Origin: DATDAH01 sp036525535 | GTDB taxonomy: Bacteria > Actinomycetota > Acidimicrobiia > Acidimicrobiales > DATDAH01 | Direction of reading: 5' to 3' | DNA: 29,777 nt | NCBI GenBank assembly: GCA_036525535.1 | Contig: DATDAH010000310.1 | Span: forward strand, 1 to 29,777 | Part shown: positions 1-8,294 of the stretch, piece by piece | Layout of the letters: every line of letters begins with the position of its first letter | Numbering within the stretch: the first letter of the stretch is position 1 | The notes under the pieces: model-generated | The model's input: the letters and a program-made list of their open reading frames with translations, nothing else | Database searches by the model: none | Told to the model about the DNA's origin: nothing | Translations under genes and position numbers: made by a program

Positions 1-1
1 C

Positions 2-654
2 ATGGACACCGAGGACCTGCGCCTGGCCGTCTACCTCCACTTGGCCGACACCGGCCGGGCACCGGTCACCGGAGCGTTGGCGGCGGTGTTCGACGTCGAC
101 GAGGACGAGGTGGTCGAGGGCCTGGAGGCGCTGCACGACGCCCGCCACATCGTCCTGCGGGGCGGCATGGTCGTCATGGCTCACCCCTTCGCCACCATCC
201 CGCTGGGCTTCTCGGTGATGGGGGCCGACACGCTCTGGTGGGGTGGCTGCGCCTGGGACAGCTTCGCTCTGCCCCACCTGCTGCCTGACGAGGACGAGGT
301 CCTCGTGGCCACCACCTGCCCGGGCTGTGGGGCAGCCCTGTCCTGGGTCGTGGGCACCGACGCCCCGCCCGAGGGTGACGAGGTGGCCCACTTCCTGGTC
401 CCGACCAGCCACATCTGGGACGACGTGGTCCACACCTGCGGCCACCAGCGCCTCTTCTGCTCGGCGGCCTGCGTCGACCAGTGGCTGGCCGCCTCTGGCA
501 ACGACCGGGGCTACGTCATGGACCTGCCGACGCTCTGGCGCCTCGCTCGCGGCTGGTACGCCGGCCGACTCGAGCGCGGTTACGTCCGCAGGGAGCCTGC
601 CGACGCCCACGCCTACTTCGCCGAGGTCGGCCTCGAAGGGGAGTTCTGGGGCCT

Positions 655-658
<4 letters not shown>
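2..658 (+). CDS. merB: MerB-like organomercurial (alkylmercury) lyase
   Basis: Probably cleaves carbon-mercury bonds in the cytoplasm, releasing Hg(II) and a hydrocarbon. It has 218 residues, close to the roughly 212 of known MerB. Residues 5-55 look like the small winged-helix N-terminal domain. The three catalytic residues of MerB appear in the right order: Cys83 and Asp86 in the motif CAWD, and Cys145 in HTCGHQ. Cys106/Cys109 (CPGC) lie where MerB has its structural cysteine, and two further cysteines at 153 and 157 are extra. The ATG is the second base of the window, so an upstream start cannot be excluded. There is no merA, merR or mercury transporter nearby, so detoxification is inferred from the active site alone; a relative acting on another substrate is possible. 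Its TAG stop overlaps the stop of the convergent next gene. Confidence 0.82.
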
Positions 659-1689
<1,031 letters not shown>

Positions 1690-1798
1690 GTTCCCGGGTG
1701 TAGCACGACGCGTCGACCGCTCCGGCCCGGCCCTGGTGCGGCCACCGTCAGCCGGTACCGTTCGGCGGTCCGCGAGGCGAGTTGGGGCGAGAGGCACG
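1690..1798. promoter_or_regulatory. Divergent intergenic region, deacetylase / SGNH-SLH gene
   Basis: This 109-base region separates two divergent genes and must hold both promoters. A TACCGT hexamer at 1756-1761 on the plus strand could be a -10 box for the SGNH-SLH gene, giving a leader of about 30 bases. A GAGAGG Shine-Dalgarno at 1789-1794 supports a leadered transcript. No convincing -35 or operator was seen. Confidence 0.35.
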
Positions 1799-3088
1799 AT
1801 GCGGATGTTCGGGGCGTTTCTGGCGGTTGCCGTAGCGGTGACGGTGACCTGGACTGGTGGTCAGGGCAGGGCCTCGGTCGCGTCCGAGGACCGGGCCAGC
1901 GTGGCCTTCGTCGGCGACTCCATCGGCCGCAACGCCGAGCCCGAGATCCGGGCCAACATCGAGCCGACCAACAGCGTGGCCTACTACCACGCCATCGGGG
2001 CCGGCTACACCGACTACCACCTGCCCTTGCTCGAGCCCGTCGTGGAGGAGCCCGACGGTCCCGACATCGTGGTGGCCGAGCTGGGCACGGGCGACGCGTT
2101 CTGGAGTCACGGGCCCCGCCGGTTCGAGGCCGACATGCGGGAGTTCCTCGATGCCGTGGGCCCCGAGGTCGACTGTGTCGTCTGGCTCGACCAGAAGCCG
2201 GGCGGCAACCGGGCCTACCCGATGATCAACGCCCGGGCCGAGGCCTTCAACGAGGTGGTCCATCGGGTGGTGCGGGACTACGCCAACGCCACTTACCTCC
2301 ACTACGCAGCCTGGACCGAGCTGGCCGGTGCCCCCTCGCCCTACTTCTTGGGCGACTACCTGCATCTGACCCAGGCCGGGGAGCGCGAGCTGGGCCGGCT
2401 CGTGGGCAACGCCGTCCGGGGTTGTGATCCCGACCTGACGTCGGGCCCGTTCTGGGACGTGCAGGACGACTTCTGGGCCGCCGACGCCATCAACTGGGCC
2501 GCGGCGGAGGGGCTGGTCGGCGGCTTCGACAACGACACCTACCGGGCCGTCATCGGCCAGCTCCGCCCGTCGGTGACCCGGGGCCAAGCCGCCCAGATGG
2601 TCTGGCGGCTGGGCGGCGCCCTGGCGGAACCCCGGCCCCATGGATGGATCGACGGTCGCCCCGCCCTGCGTCGGGCGCTGCGGTGGGGTCGGGCCAGCCA
2701 GGTTCTCACGGGCTACTCGGACAACACTTTCCGACCAGATCTCCCGCTCACCCGTGGCGCAATGGTCACCATGCTCTGGAACCTGGCGGGTCGGCCCGTC
2801 GGCTTCCCGTCGTACCCGTTCACCGACGACACGCCCACCTGGATGGCTGACGCGTTGGACTGGGCCGCCGCCAACGGCGTGGTGACGGCCATCCAGGGTC
2901 AGTTCCGCCGTGATCGCCCGGTTGACCGAGCCGAGATCGCGGTGTCGCTGCAGGCCGCCGACGCCTTCCTCCATCCGCGGCCCCCAATCCCGCCGGCCCC
3001 GTCCACGTCGAGCCCGGCGCCGCCGACGACCCTGGTGCCGACGACTCCGGTCCCGACCACCGTGCCGCCCACCACGGTCACCCCCTAG
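1799..3088 (+). CDS. Secreted SGNH hydrolase-like protein with three SLH repeats
   Basis: Has 429 residues from the ATG at 1799 (a second in-frame ATG lies at 1805). Residues 1-25 form a signal peptide, so the protein acts outside the membrane. Residues 33-208 are an SGNH/GDSL-type domain: the nucleophile Ser41 is in VGDSIG, and Asp186/His189 in GDYLHLT have the D-x-x-H spacing of the family. Residues 218-272, 283-331 and 340-389 are three S-layer homology repeats, each with the aromatic/Ala-rich helix followed by the G-[YF]-x-D-[NG]-T-[FY]-R-P-type turn. The tail (397-429) is Pro/Thr-rich. SLH repeats normally bind pyruvylated cell-wall polymer, so a wall-anchored esterase or polymer-modifying enzyme is inferred. 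The substrate is unknown, and an adhesin-like role without catalysis is possible. Confidence 0.8.
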   Translation: MRMFGAFLAVAVAVTVTWTGGQGRASVASEDRASVAFVGDSIGRNAEPEIRANIEPTNSVAYYHAIGAGYTDYHLPLLEPVVEEPDGPDIVVAELGTGDAFWSHGPRRFEADMREFLDAVGPEVDCVVWLDQKPGGNRAYPMINARAEAFNEVVHRVVRDYANATYLHYAAWTELAGAPSPYFLGDYLHLTQAGERELGRLVGNAVRGCDPDLTSGPFWDVQDDFWAADAINWAAAEGLVGGFDNDTYRAVIGQLRPSVTRGQAAQMVWRLGGALAEPRPHGWIDGRPALRRALRWGRASQVLTGYSDNTFRPDLPLTRGAMVTMLWNLAGRPVGFPSYPFTDDTPTWMADALDWAAANGVVTAIQGQFRRDRPVDRAEIAVSLQAADAFLHPRPPIPPAPSTSSPAPPTTLVPTTPVPTTVPPTTVTP

Positions 3089-3091
3089 GGT
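3086..3091 (+). promoter_or_regulatory. Candidate -10 box for the sigR-like gene
   Basis: TAGGGT lies 7 bases before the ATG at 3099, the geometry of a leaderless transcript. Its TAG is also the stop codon of the preceding gene, which weakens the inference. Confidence 0.3.
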
Positions 3092-3098
3092 CAGGCCC

Positions 3099-3689
3099 AT
3101 GGCGGACCAGGCCACCTTCAGCGAGCAGGCGATGCCGCTCATGGACGGTCTCTACGGCGCGGCTCTGCGCATGACCCGCAACCCGGCCGACGCCGAGGAC
3201 CTGGTCCAGGAGACGTACCTCAAGGCCTACCGGGCCTTCCACACCTTCCAGCAGGGCACGAACCTCAAGGCGTGGCTCTACCGCATCCTGACCAACACCT
3301 ACATCAACACCTACCGGGCCAAGAAGCGCCGGCCCGACGAGACGGACCTCGACGAGGTCGAGGATCTCTACCTCTACCGCCGCCTCGGCGGGTTGGAGGG
3401 GGCGACGGCCGGGCGCAGCGCCGAAGAGGAGCTGCTCGAGCACCTCACCTCCGACGAGGTGAAGGAGGCCCTGGAGGCCCTGCCCGAGCAGTTCCGCATG
3501 GCCGTGCTGCTGGCCGACGTCGAGGGCTTTGCCTACAAGGAGATCGCCGAGATCCTCGACATCCCGATCGGCACGGTGATGAGTCGGCTCCACCGGGGAA
3601 GAAAGGCCATGCAGAAGCAGTTGTACGAGTTCGGCAAGCAGCGCAACCTCGTCCCCCACGAGGTCGAACCGACCCCGACCGCCACCTGA
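3099..3689 (+). CDS. sigR: SigR/SigH-like ECF RNA polymerase sigma factor
   Basis: A 196-residue group IV (ECF) sigma factor that directs RNA polymerase to a stress regulon. Region 2 is visible around residues 12-70 (DAEDLVQETYLKAY, then the LKAWLYRILTNTYINTYR helix). Region 4 lies around 125-178 (ALPEQF, then a helix-turn-helix with GFAYKEIAEIL and GTVMSRLHRGR). Both sequence and context match the actinobacterial SigR/SigH (ECF12) type, which controls the thiol-oxidative stress response together with a redox-sensing zinc anti-sigma factor. Such an anti-sigma gene begins 4 bases downstream, so the two are clearly co-transcribed. The start follows the upstream stop by 10 bases; earlier in-frame starts lie inside the SLH gene and give arginine/proline-rich nonsense. 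Autoregulation is common in the family, but no clear GGAAT/GTT promoter was found here. Confidence 0.9.
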   Translation: MADQATFSEQAMPLMDGLYGAALRMTRNPADAEDLVQETYLKAYRAFHTFQQGTNLKAWLYRILTNTYINTYRAKKRRPDETDLDEVEDLYLYRRLGGLEGATAGRSAEEELLEHLTSDEVKEALEALPEQFRMAVLLADVEGFAYKEIAEILDIPIGTVMSRLHRGRKAMQKQLYEFGKQRNLVPHEVEPTPTAT

Positions 3690-3693
3690 GCCC

Positions 3694-3939
3694 ATGTCCG
3701 ACAAGTGCGACGAGACCCTCGCTGAGCTCTACACCTACCTCGACGGCGAACTGACCGACGAGGCCCGGGAGAAGATCCGCTTCCACCTCGACGACTGCCC
3801 GCCGTGTGGCGACATCGCCGGCTTCGAGTCCGACCTGCGCAAGGTCATCGCCTCGAAGTGCATCGACCGGGTCCCCGACGACCTCCGGGCCCGCATCGTC
3901 GCCGCCTGCTCCGAGGACCCCGCGCCGACCACCCCCTAG
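3694..3939 (+). CDS. rsrA: RsrA-type zinc anti-sigma factor
   Basis: A short (81-residue) cytoplasmic anti-sigma factor that would hold the upstream sigma factor inactive until its thiols are oxidised. It carries the zinc-binding anti-sigma signature His31-x3-Cys35-x2-Cys38 (HLDDCPPC). Cys5 lies 26 residues before His31, the same spacing as Cys11/His37 in Streptomyces RsrA, so all four expected zinc/redox ligands are present. Cys56 and Cys72 are additional. It has no membrane segment, unlike membrane-bound anti-sigma factors. It starts at ATG 3694, 4 bases after the sigma gene stop. The length is a little short compared with RsrA (about 105 residues). Confidence 0.88.
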   Translation: MSDKCDETLAELYTYLDGELTDEAREKIRFHLDDCPPCGDIAGFESDLRKVIASKCIDRVPDDLRARIVAACSEDPAPTTP

Positions 3940-3941
3940 CC

Positions 3942-3991
3942 GTTCTGGCACCCGATCTGCCGGTCCTGACCGGAGGATCGGATGCCAGAAC
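3942..3991. terminator. Long bidirectional hairpin between convergent genes
   Basis: A near-perfect inverted repeat fills the 58-base gap between rsrA and the convergent lipoprotein gene. The arms are GTTCTGGCA/TGCCAGAAC (9 bp), CCGATC/GATCGG (6 bp) and CCGGTC/GACCGG (6 bp), separated by one- and two-base mismatches and closing on a tiny loop at 3966-3967. There is no T-tract on either strand, so it is not a classic intrinsic terminator. Its position suggests it stops or protects both converging transcripts. Confidence 0.75.
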
Positions 3992-3997
3992 CGGTCG

Positions 3998-4957
3998 TCA
4001 GCCGGTCTCGGATTCGAGGGTGGCGAGGCTGGACGGGGTGATGGCGTCGACGATGCGCTGCTCGGCGCTCTCGTCGTCCTTCAGGTAGCGGTCCCAGAAG
4101 GCGATGGTGCTGGCCGTGACCAGCTCATCGGCGGGGTCGGGGTCGTTCTCGTAGGGCGAGGCGTGGGCGAACTCGTGCAGCGTCACCAGGTACTTCGGCG
4201 CGATGGCGTCGACGTAGGCCTCGGCGGCCTCGGCGTAGGGGAGGGCGAAGTCCTCGTCGGCGTGGATGATCATCAGCGGCAGGCCCGAGTCCATGTGGAA
4301 CTCACCGCCGACGGCCAGGCGGGCGCCGTCCAGCACCATGGCGGCCATGGGCCGTTCGTCGGCGCAGCAGTCGTTGAACGCCACGCCGTAGGTCGTGGCG
4401 CCGCCGAGCGACAGCCCGGCCACGCCGATGCGGTCCGGGTCGACGACGCCGTAGAGGGGGTCGTCCTCGTCGTCGCTCATGGCCAGGAGCCGGTCGATGA
4501 CGAAGCTGACGTCGCCGGGCTGGCTGGGCAGGTCGGCGAAGGTGGAGACGCCCGGCACCTCGTCGTTGGACAGCGGGAACGCCGGCGCGGCGACGGCGTA
4601 GCCCGCTTCGGCCCACTGTCCGAGGAGCTGGGTGAACTTGCGGGGGTGCCCGGCCAGGCCGTGGCTGAAGGCGATGAAGGGAAAAGGGCCGGTGCCGGCG
4701 GGCACGTAGACGTCGGTCACGAGCCGGCGGTCGTCGGCGTGGGGCAGACCGGCGCCGGCGGGAGTGGGCCGGGACGGGTCCACCAGGTCGAGGGTGAGGC
4801 GCTCCACCTTCGTACGGGTCGGCACCGGGGTCACCGCAGTGACCGTCGGCTCGGTGGTGTCGGCCGTGTCGGCGGCCCCGGCGTCGACTCCGTCGTCGTC
4901 GTGGCAGGCCCCGGCCAGAATGAAGACGACAACGGCGATCCCCCCGATCCGGCGCAT
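3998..4957 (-). CDS. Exported alpha/beta hydrolase, probable lipoprotein
   Basis: Has 319 residues. The start is an N-terminal signal sequence (MRRIGGIAVVVFIL) ending in AGAC, so Cys18 is a probable lipidation site; the -3 residue is Ala, making the lipobox imperfect. A Thr/Asp-rich linker follows (20-50), then an alpha/beta hydrolase domain from about residue 78. The nucleophile Ser183 sits in GLSLGG, an acidic residue in HADEDF (Asp234 or Asp236), and His265 in EFAHAS. SHG at 98-100 fits the oxyanion region. The fold resembles the dienelactone hydrolase, chlorophyllase and platelet-activating-factor acetylhydrolase-like groups, which are esterases. The natural substrate cannot be read from the sequence. 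It is divergent from the small membrane protein gene at 4994, with only 36 bases between start codons. Confidence 0.8.
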   Translation of the reverse strand: MRRIGGIAVVVFILAGACHDDDGVDAGAADTADTTEPTVTAVTPVPTRTKVERLTLDLVDPSRPTPAGAGLPHADDRRLVTDVYVPAGTGPFPFIAFSHGLAGHPRKFTQLLGQWAEAGYAVAAPAFPLSNDEVPGVSTFADLPSQPGDVSFVIDRLLAMSDDEDDPLYGVVDPDRIGVAGLSLGGATTYGVAFNDCCADERPMAAMVLDGARLAVGGEFHMDSGLPLMIIHADEDFALPYAEAAEAYVDAIAPKYLVTLHEFAHASPYENDPDPADELVTASTIAFWDRYLKDDESAEQRIVDAITPSSLATLESETG

Positions 4958-4979
4958 CTGGGTGGGAGAACGTACCCGT

Positions 4980-4985
4980 TATGCT
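4980..4985 (+). promoter_or_regulatory. Candidate -10 box for the 42-residue membrane protein gene
   Basis: TATGCT lies 8 bases before the ATG at 4994, in the 36-base gap between divergent genes. The distance suggests a leaderless or nearly leaderless mRNA. Confidence 0.4.
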
Positions 4986-4993
4986 CCGCGCCC

Positions 4994-5122
4994 ATGGTTC
5001 TCGGTGTCGTCTGGCATTTCTGGCTCGCACCAGTGCTCGTGCTGACGGTCCTCGCCATCGCGGTGATGACCGTCTTCGGCTACCTCCGCAAGGTCTCCGC
5101 CCCGCGCTACCCCAAGAACTGA
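4994..5122 (+). CDS. Small single-span membrane protein, 42 residues
   Basis: A short reading frame of 42 residues. It has one hydrophobic segment (about residues 9-31, WLAPVLVLTVLAIAVMTVF), followed by a basic tail ending in RYPKN. The positive-inside rule suggests the C-terminal tail faces the cytoplasm. It is preceded by a plausible -10 box and ends 18 bases before the DUF2342 metalloprotease gene, so the two are probably co-transcribed. I do not recognise a named family. The combination of hydrophobicity, basic tail and promoter makes a real gene more likely than chance, but 42 codons is little evidence. Confidence 0.6.
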   Translation: MVLGVVWHFWLAPVLVLTVLAIAVMTVFGYLRKVSAPRYPKN

Positions 5123-5140
5123 TCCGGTGACCGAGTCTCG

Positions 5141-6205
5141 ATGACCGCCGTCATCGACTGGGACCTCGCCGAGCGGGTCGCCGTCCGCTTCTCGGGTCGG
5201 GAGCCCTTCGCCGACTCGTACCACTACGACGCGCTGGCCCCCGATTTCGCCGAGCTCACGGCCCTTGCCGAGGACCGAGTGGTCACGACCACCGGCCTGG
5301 TCTCCACCGCCGGCCCCGCTCGGGCCCGGGTGGTCGACCGACCGGCCTGGATCGCTGCCAACCTGGCCTCGTTCCAACGCCTGCTGCGGCCCCTGACCGA
5401 CAAGTTGGGCGAGCGGATGGGGGCCAGTCCGTTGGCGCCGGTCACCCAGAAGATCGCCGGGGCCGAGGTCGGTGCCCTGCTGGGCTGGATGTCGACCCGG
5501 GTCCTCGGCCAGTACGACCTGCTGGTGGTCGAAGACGAGGACCTCGAGAACCAGGACATCGTCTACTACGTGGGCCCCAACGTCCTCGCCCTCGAGAAGC
5601 GCTTCGCCTTCCCGCCCCGAGAGTTCCGTCTCTGGCTGGCCCTGCACGAGGTGACCCACCGGGCCCAGTTCACCGGCATCCCATGGCTGCGCACCCACTA
5701 CCTCGGGCTGGTGGACGAGGTCGTCGGCGCGGTCGACCCGGACCCCAAGCGCTTCATCGCCGCGATGGCCCGGGTGGCCGACGACCTCCGGGAAGGGCGC
5801 AAGCCCCTCGACGGCGGCGGCCTGGCTGCTGTGCTGGCCAATCCGGAGCAGCGCCTCGCCCTTGACCGCGTCGCGGGGCTCATGAGCCTGCTGGAGGGCC
5901 ACGGCGACGTGACCATGGACCGGGCCGGGGCCGACCAGATCCCTTCGGCCGACCGCTTCGGACGGGTCCTGCGCCAACGGCGCCAGCAGACCAACGGCCT
6001 GGCCCGCCTGCTCCAGCGCCTGATGGGCCTCGAGGCCAAGCTGGCCCAGTACGAGCAGGGTGAGAAGTTCATCGAAGCCATCGAGGCCGTGGGCGGCCCG
6101 ACGGCCCTGGACACGGTGTGGGAGGACCCGGCGCGTCTGCCGACCCTGGCCGAGATCCGGGACCCCGCCGGGTGGCTGGCCCGGATCGACCTGGCCGCTG
6201 CGTAG
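5141..6205 (+). CDS. DUF2342 zinc-dependent metalloprotease-like protein
   Basis: A 354-residue member of the actinobacterial zincin-like family once annotated as 'coenzyme F420 biosynthesis-associated'. The zinc motif HEVTH is at residues 169-173, on the helix LWLALHEVTHRAQF. The conserved LLEGHGDVTMD segment around 251-260 probably supplies the third ligand or further active-site residues. There is no signal peptide or membrane segment, so it should be cytoplasmic. The ATG at 5141 is the only sensible start: the nearby GTG at 5127 runs into a stop. The gene ends 7 bases before tilS, the same neighbour as in mycobacteria (Rv3626c–tilS order). Substrate and true role remain unknown for the family; proteolysis is inferred from the motif. 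Confidence 0.88.
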   Translation: MTAVIDWDLAERVAVRFSGREPFADSYHYDALAPDFAELTALAEDRVVTTTGLVSTAGPARARVVDRPAWIAANLASFQRLLRPLTDKLGERMGASPLAPVTQKIAGAEVGALLGWMSTRVLGQYDLLVVEDEDLENQDIVYYVGPNVLALEKRFAFPPREFRLWLALHEVTHRAQFTGIPWLRTHYLGLVDEVVGAVDPDPKRFIAAMARVADDLREGRKPLDGGGLAAVLANPEQRLALDRVAGLMSLLEGHGDVTMDRAGADQIPSADRFGRVLRQRRQQTNGLARLLQRLMGLEAKLAQYEQGEKFIEAIEAVGGPTALDTVWEDPARLPTLAEIRDPAGWLARIDLAAA

Positions 6206-6212
6206 CGCCGCC

Positions 6213-7085
6213 ATGGGCCTCCGGGACGACCTGCTGGCCCGCTGCCGGTTCCCGGAACCGGGGTCCGACGTGAGTTGCGCGGTCTCCGGCGGGGCTGACT
6301 CGCTCTCCCTGCTCCTGCTGGCCGTGGCCGCAGGTTGTCGAGCCACCGCCATTCACGTCGACCACGGCCTCCGGCACGACTCCGAACGGGAGGCCGACCG
6401 AGTGGCGGCCGCGGCCGCCCGCTACGGCGCTCGCTTCCGTTCCGAGCGGGTCACCGTGCTGCCCGGCGCGAACCTCCAGGCCCGGGCCCGGGCGGCCCGC
6501 TACGGGGTCCTGCCCGCCGACGTGCTCACGGGCCACACAGCCGACGACCAAGCCGAGACGATGGTGCTGAACCTCCTGCGGGGGGCCGGACGTCCGGGGC
6601 TGGCCGGCATGCGCCGCACCCAGCGCCGCCCGCTGCTCGACCTGCGCCGAGCCGAGACCGCGGCCCTCTGCGTGGCGGAGGGCCTGGATCCGCTGGTCGA
6701 TCCCACCAACGACGACCCCACCCACCGCCGGACCCGGGTGCGCCACGAGGTGCTGCCCCTCCTCGACGACGTGGCCGGCCGATCCGTCGCTCCCATCCTG
6801 GCCCGCCAGGCCGAGATCCTGGGCGAGGAGACCGAGTACCTGGACCGCATGGCGGACGCCCTGGACCCCACGGACACCCGTGCCCTGCAGGCGGCCGAGC
6901 CGGCCTTGGTGCGCCGGGCCCTGCGGGCCTGGCTCTGGCGCAGCATGGGGGCCGACCACCCGGTCGACGCCGCGGCGATCGACCGGGTCCTGGCCGTCGT
7001 CCGCCACGACTCCCGGGCCGCCGACGTCCAGGGGGGCTGGCGGGTGGTGCGCACCGAAGGGCGCTTGACGCTGGACCGCGCGTAG
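6213..7085 (+). CDS. tilS: tRNA(Ile)-lysidine synthase
   Basis: Uses ATP and lysine to convert C34 of the CAU-anticodon tRNA-Ile to lysidine, so the tRNA reads AUA and not AUG; essential in most bacteria. The PP-loop ATP-binding motif SGGADS is at residues 25-30, followed by HVDHGLR and then TGHTADDQAETM, the second conserved block of N-type ATP pyrophosphatases. DPTNDDPTHRRTRVRHEVLP matches the family's characteristic R-x-R-h region. At 290 residues it is shorter than the E. coli enzyme (about 430) and near the compact actinobacterial form, with only a small helical part after the catalytic domain. The start is the ATG 7 bases after the metalloprotease stop. The gene stop TAG coincides with a possible -10 box for hpt. 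Confidence 0.93.
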   Translation: MGLRDDLLARCRFPEPGSDVSCAVSGGADSLSLLLLAVAAGCRATAIHVDHGLRHDSEREADRVAAAAARYGARFRSERVTVLPGANLQARARAARYGVLPADVLTGHTADDQAETMVLNLLRGAGRPGLAGMRRTQRRPLLDLRRAETAALCVAEGLDPLVDPTNDDPTHRRTRVRHEVLPLLDDVAGRSVAPILARQAEILGEETEYLDRMADALDPTDTRALQAAEPALVRRALRAWLWRSMGADHPVDAAAIDRVLAVVRHDSRAADVQGGWRVVRTEGRLTLDRA

Positions 7086-7088
7086 ATT
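7083..7088 (+). promoter_or_regulatory. Candidate -10 box for hpt
   Basis: TAGATT is 7 bases before the GTG start of hpt. Its first three bases are the tilS stop codon, so the match is partly constrained by coding. Confidence 0.3.
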
Positions 7089-7095
7089 CCCCGAG

Positions 7096-7677
7096 GTGAG
7101 CGACCCCACGGCTGGAGACGACGACGGGTCTGTGGTGCGGGTCGACGATCCGCATCTCGGGCGGATCCTGGTGCCCGCCGACGAGCTGGCGGCGCGGGTG
7201 GCCGAACTGGGGGTTCAGATCACCCAGGACTACCAGGGTCGACCACCGCTCCTGGTGGGGGTGCTGAAGGGGGCGTTCATGTTCATGAGCGACCTCTCCC
7301 GCCACATCGCCCTGCCCGTCGAGTTCGACTTCATGGCCGTGTCCTCCTACGGCGCCGCCACCCGCACCTCGGGGGTGGTCCGGATCGTGAAGGACCTCGA
7401 CATCGACCTGTCGGGGCGCGACGTCCTGTTGGTCGAGGACATCGTGGACAGCGGCCTGACCCTGCGCTACCTCAAGCGCAACCTCGAGTCCCGCAACCCG
7501 GCCAGCCTCGAGGTGTGCGCCCTGCTCCTGCGGGAGGGGGCGGCCGACGGGGCCAGCCTCAAGTACGTGGGCTTCGAGATCCCGCCGGACTTCGTCATCG
7601 GCTACGGCCTCGACGTGGCCGAGAAGTACCGCAACCTGCCGTACATCTGCGCCTACAACGAAGAGCTCCCCCCGTGA
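7096..7677 (+). CDS. hpt: Hypoxanthine-guanine phosphoribosyltransferase
   Basis: Purine salvage enzyme of 193 residues that converts hypoxanthine or guanine plus PRPP to IMP or GMP. The PRPP-binding signature VLLVEDIVDSGLTL is at residues 110-123, with the acidic pair Glu114-Asp115. The pyrophosphate loop LKGA is at 57-60, the flexible-loop SY at 84-85, and the base-recognition region PPDFVIGYGLD near the C-terminus. The first 20 residues are an acidic, variable extension. The start is GTG at 7096, with GAGG directly in front. Its TGA stop overlaps the GTG start of folE in a GTGA tetranucleotide, so translation of the two is probably coupled. In mycobacteria and streptomycetes ftsH lies between hpt and folE; here it is absent. 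Confidence 0.95.
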   Translation: MSDPTAGDDDGSVVRVDDPHLGRILVPADELAARVAELGVQITQDYQGRPPLLVGVLKGAFMFMSDLSRHIALPVEFDFMAVSSYGAATRTSGVVRIVKDLDIDLSGRDVLLVEDIVDSGLTLRYLKRNLESRNPASLEVCALLLREGAADGASLKYVGFEIPPDFVIGYGLDVAEKYRNLPYICAYNEELPP

Positions 7678-8276
7678 GCGAGGAGGGGGGGAAGAACCAC
7701 GCCGTCCCGCCAGTCGACAAACCCCGCATCGAGGCCGCCATGCGCGAGATCCTGGCCGCCATCGGCGAGGACCCCGACCGGGACGGCCTGCAGCAGACAC
7801 CGGCTCGGGTGGCCCGCATGTACGAGGAGATCTTCGCCGGCCTCCGCGAGATGCCCGACCACCACCTCCAGGTCACCTTCGACGCCAGCCATGACGAGAT
7901 GGTCATGGTCAGGGACATCGCCCTGGTGTCGACCTGTGAGCACCACCTCGTCCCCTTCATGGGCAAGGCCCACGTCGCCTACATCCCCAACGACGACGGC
8001 CGCATCACCGGCCTGTCCAAGCTGGCCCGCCTGGTCGACGCCTACGCCAAGCGACCACAGGTCCAGGAACGGCTGACCACCCAGATCGCCGACGAGATCG
8101 AGCGGACCCTGCAGCCCAGGGGCGTGCTCGTGGTCATCGAGGCCGAGCACCTGTGCATGTCCATGCGGGGCGTACGCAAGCCCGGGTCCTCGACGGTGAC
8201 CTCCGCGGTGCGGGGGCTGTTCCGCGAGAGCGTGGCCACTCGCACGGAGGCCATGCGCTTCATCGGCCGTGACTGA
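7674..8276 (+). CDS. folE: GTP cyclohydrolase I
   Basis: First enzyme of tetrahydrofolate synthesis: turns GTP into 7,8-dihydroneopterin triphosphate and formate. It has 200 residues from a GTG overlapping the hpt stop. The zinc ligands are all present: Cys88 and His91 in STCEHHLVPF, and Cys161 in AEHLCMSMRG. Other family signatures are AYIPNDDGRITGLSKLARL and the C-terminal RKPGSSTVTSAVRG, which forms the GTP-binding, decamer-stabilising region. The N-terminal 14 residues are variable. The gene heads the folate genes that continue, after an inserted beta-propeller gene, with folP, folB and folK. An enzyme that removes phosphate from the product is not recognisable in the cluster. Confidence 0.96.
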   Translation: MSEEGGKNHAVPPVDKPRIEAAMREILAAIGEDPDRDGLQQTPARVARMYEEIFAGLREMPDHHLQVTFDASHDEMVMVRDIALVSTCEHHLVPFMGKAHVAYIPNDDGRITGLSKLARLVDAYAKRPQVQERLTTQIADEIERTLQPRGVLVVIEAEHLCMSMRGVRKPGSSTVTSAVRGLFRESVATRTEAMRFIGRD

Positions 8277-8294
8277 GCCGTCCGCGGCCCGGGG

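Noticed and set aside
1690..1797. Extended N-terminus of the deacetylase to 1797
   Set aside because: The added sequence is Arg/Pro/Thr low-complexity, and the family begins at the GTG giving VQTVYSDKH. The extension would also reach the start codon of the divergent SGNH gene.
2983..3088. Repetitive Pro/Thr codons at the end of the SGNH-SLH gene as a DNA repeat
   Set aside because: This is a Pro/Thr-rich protein linker with varied codons, not a tandem DNA repeat.
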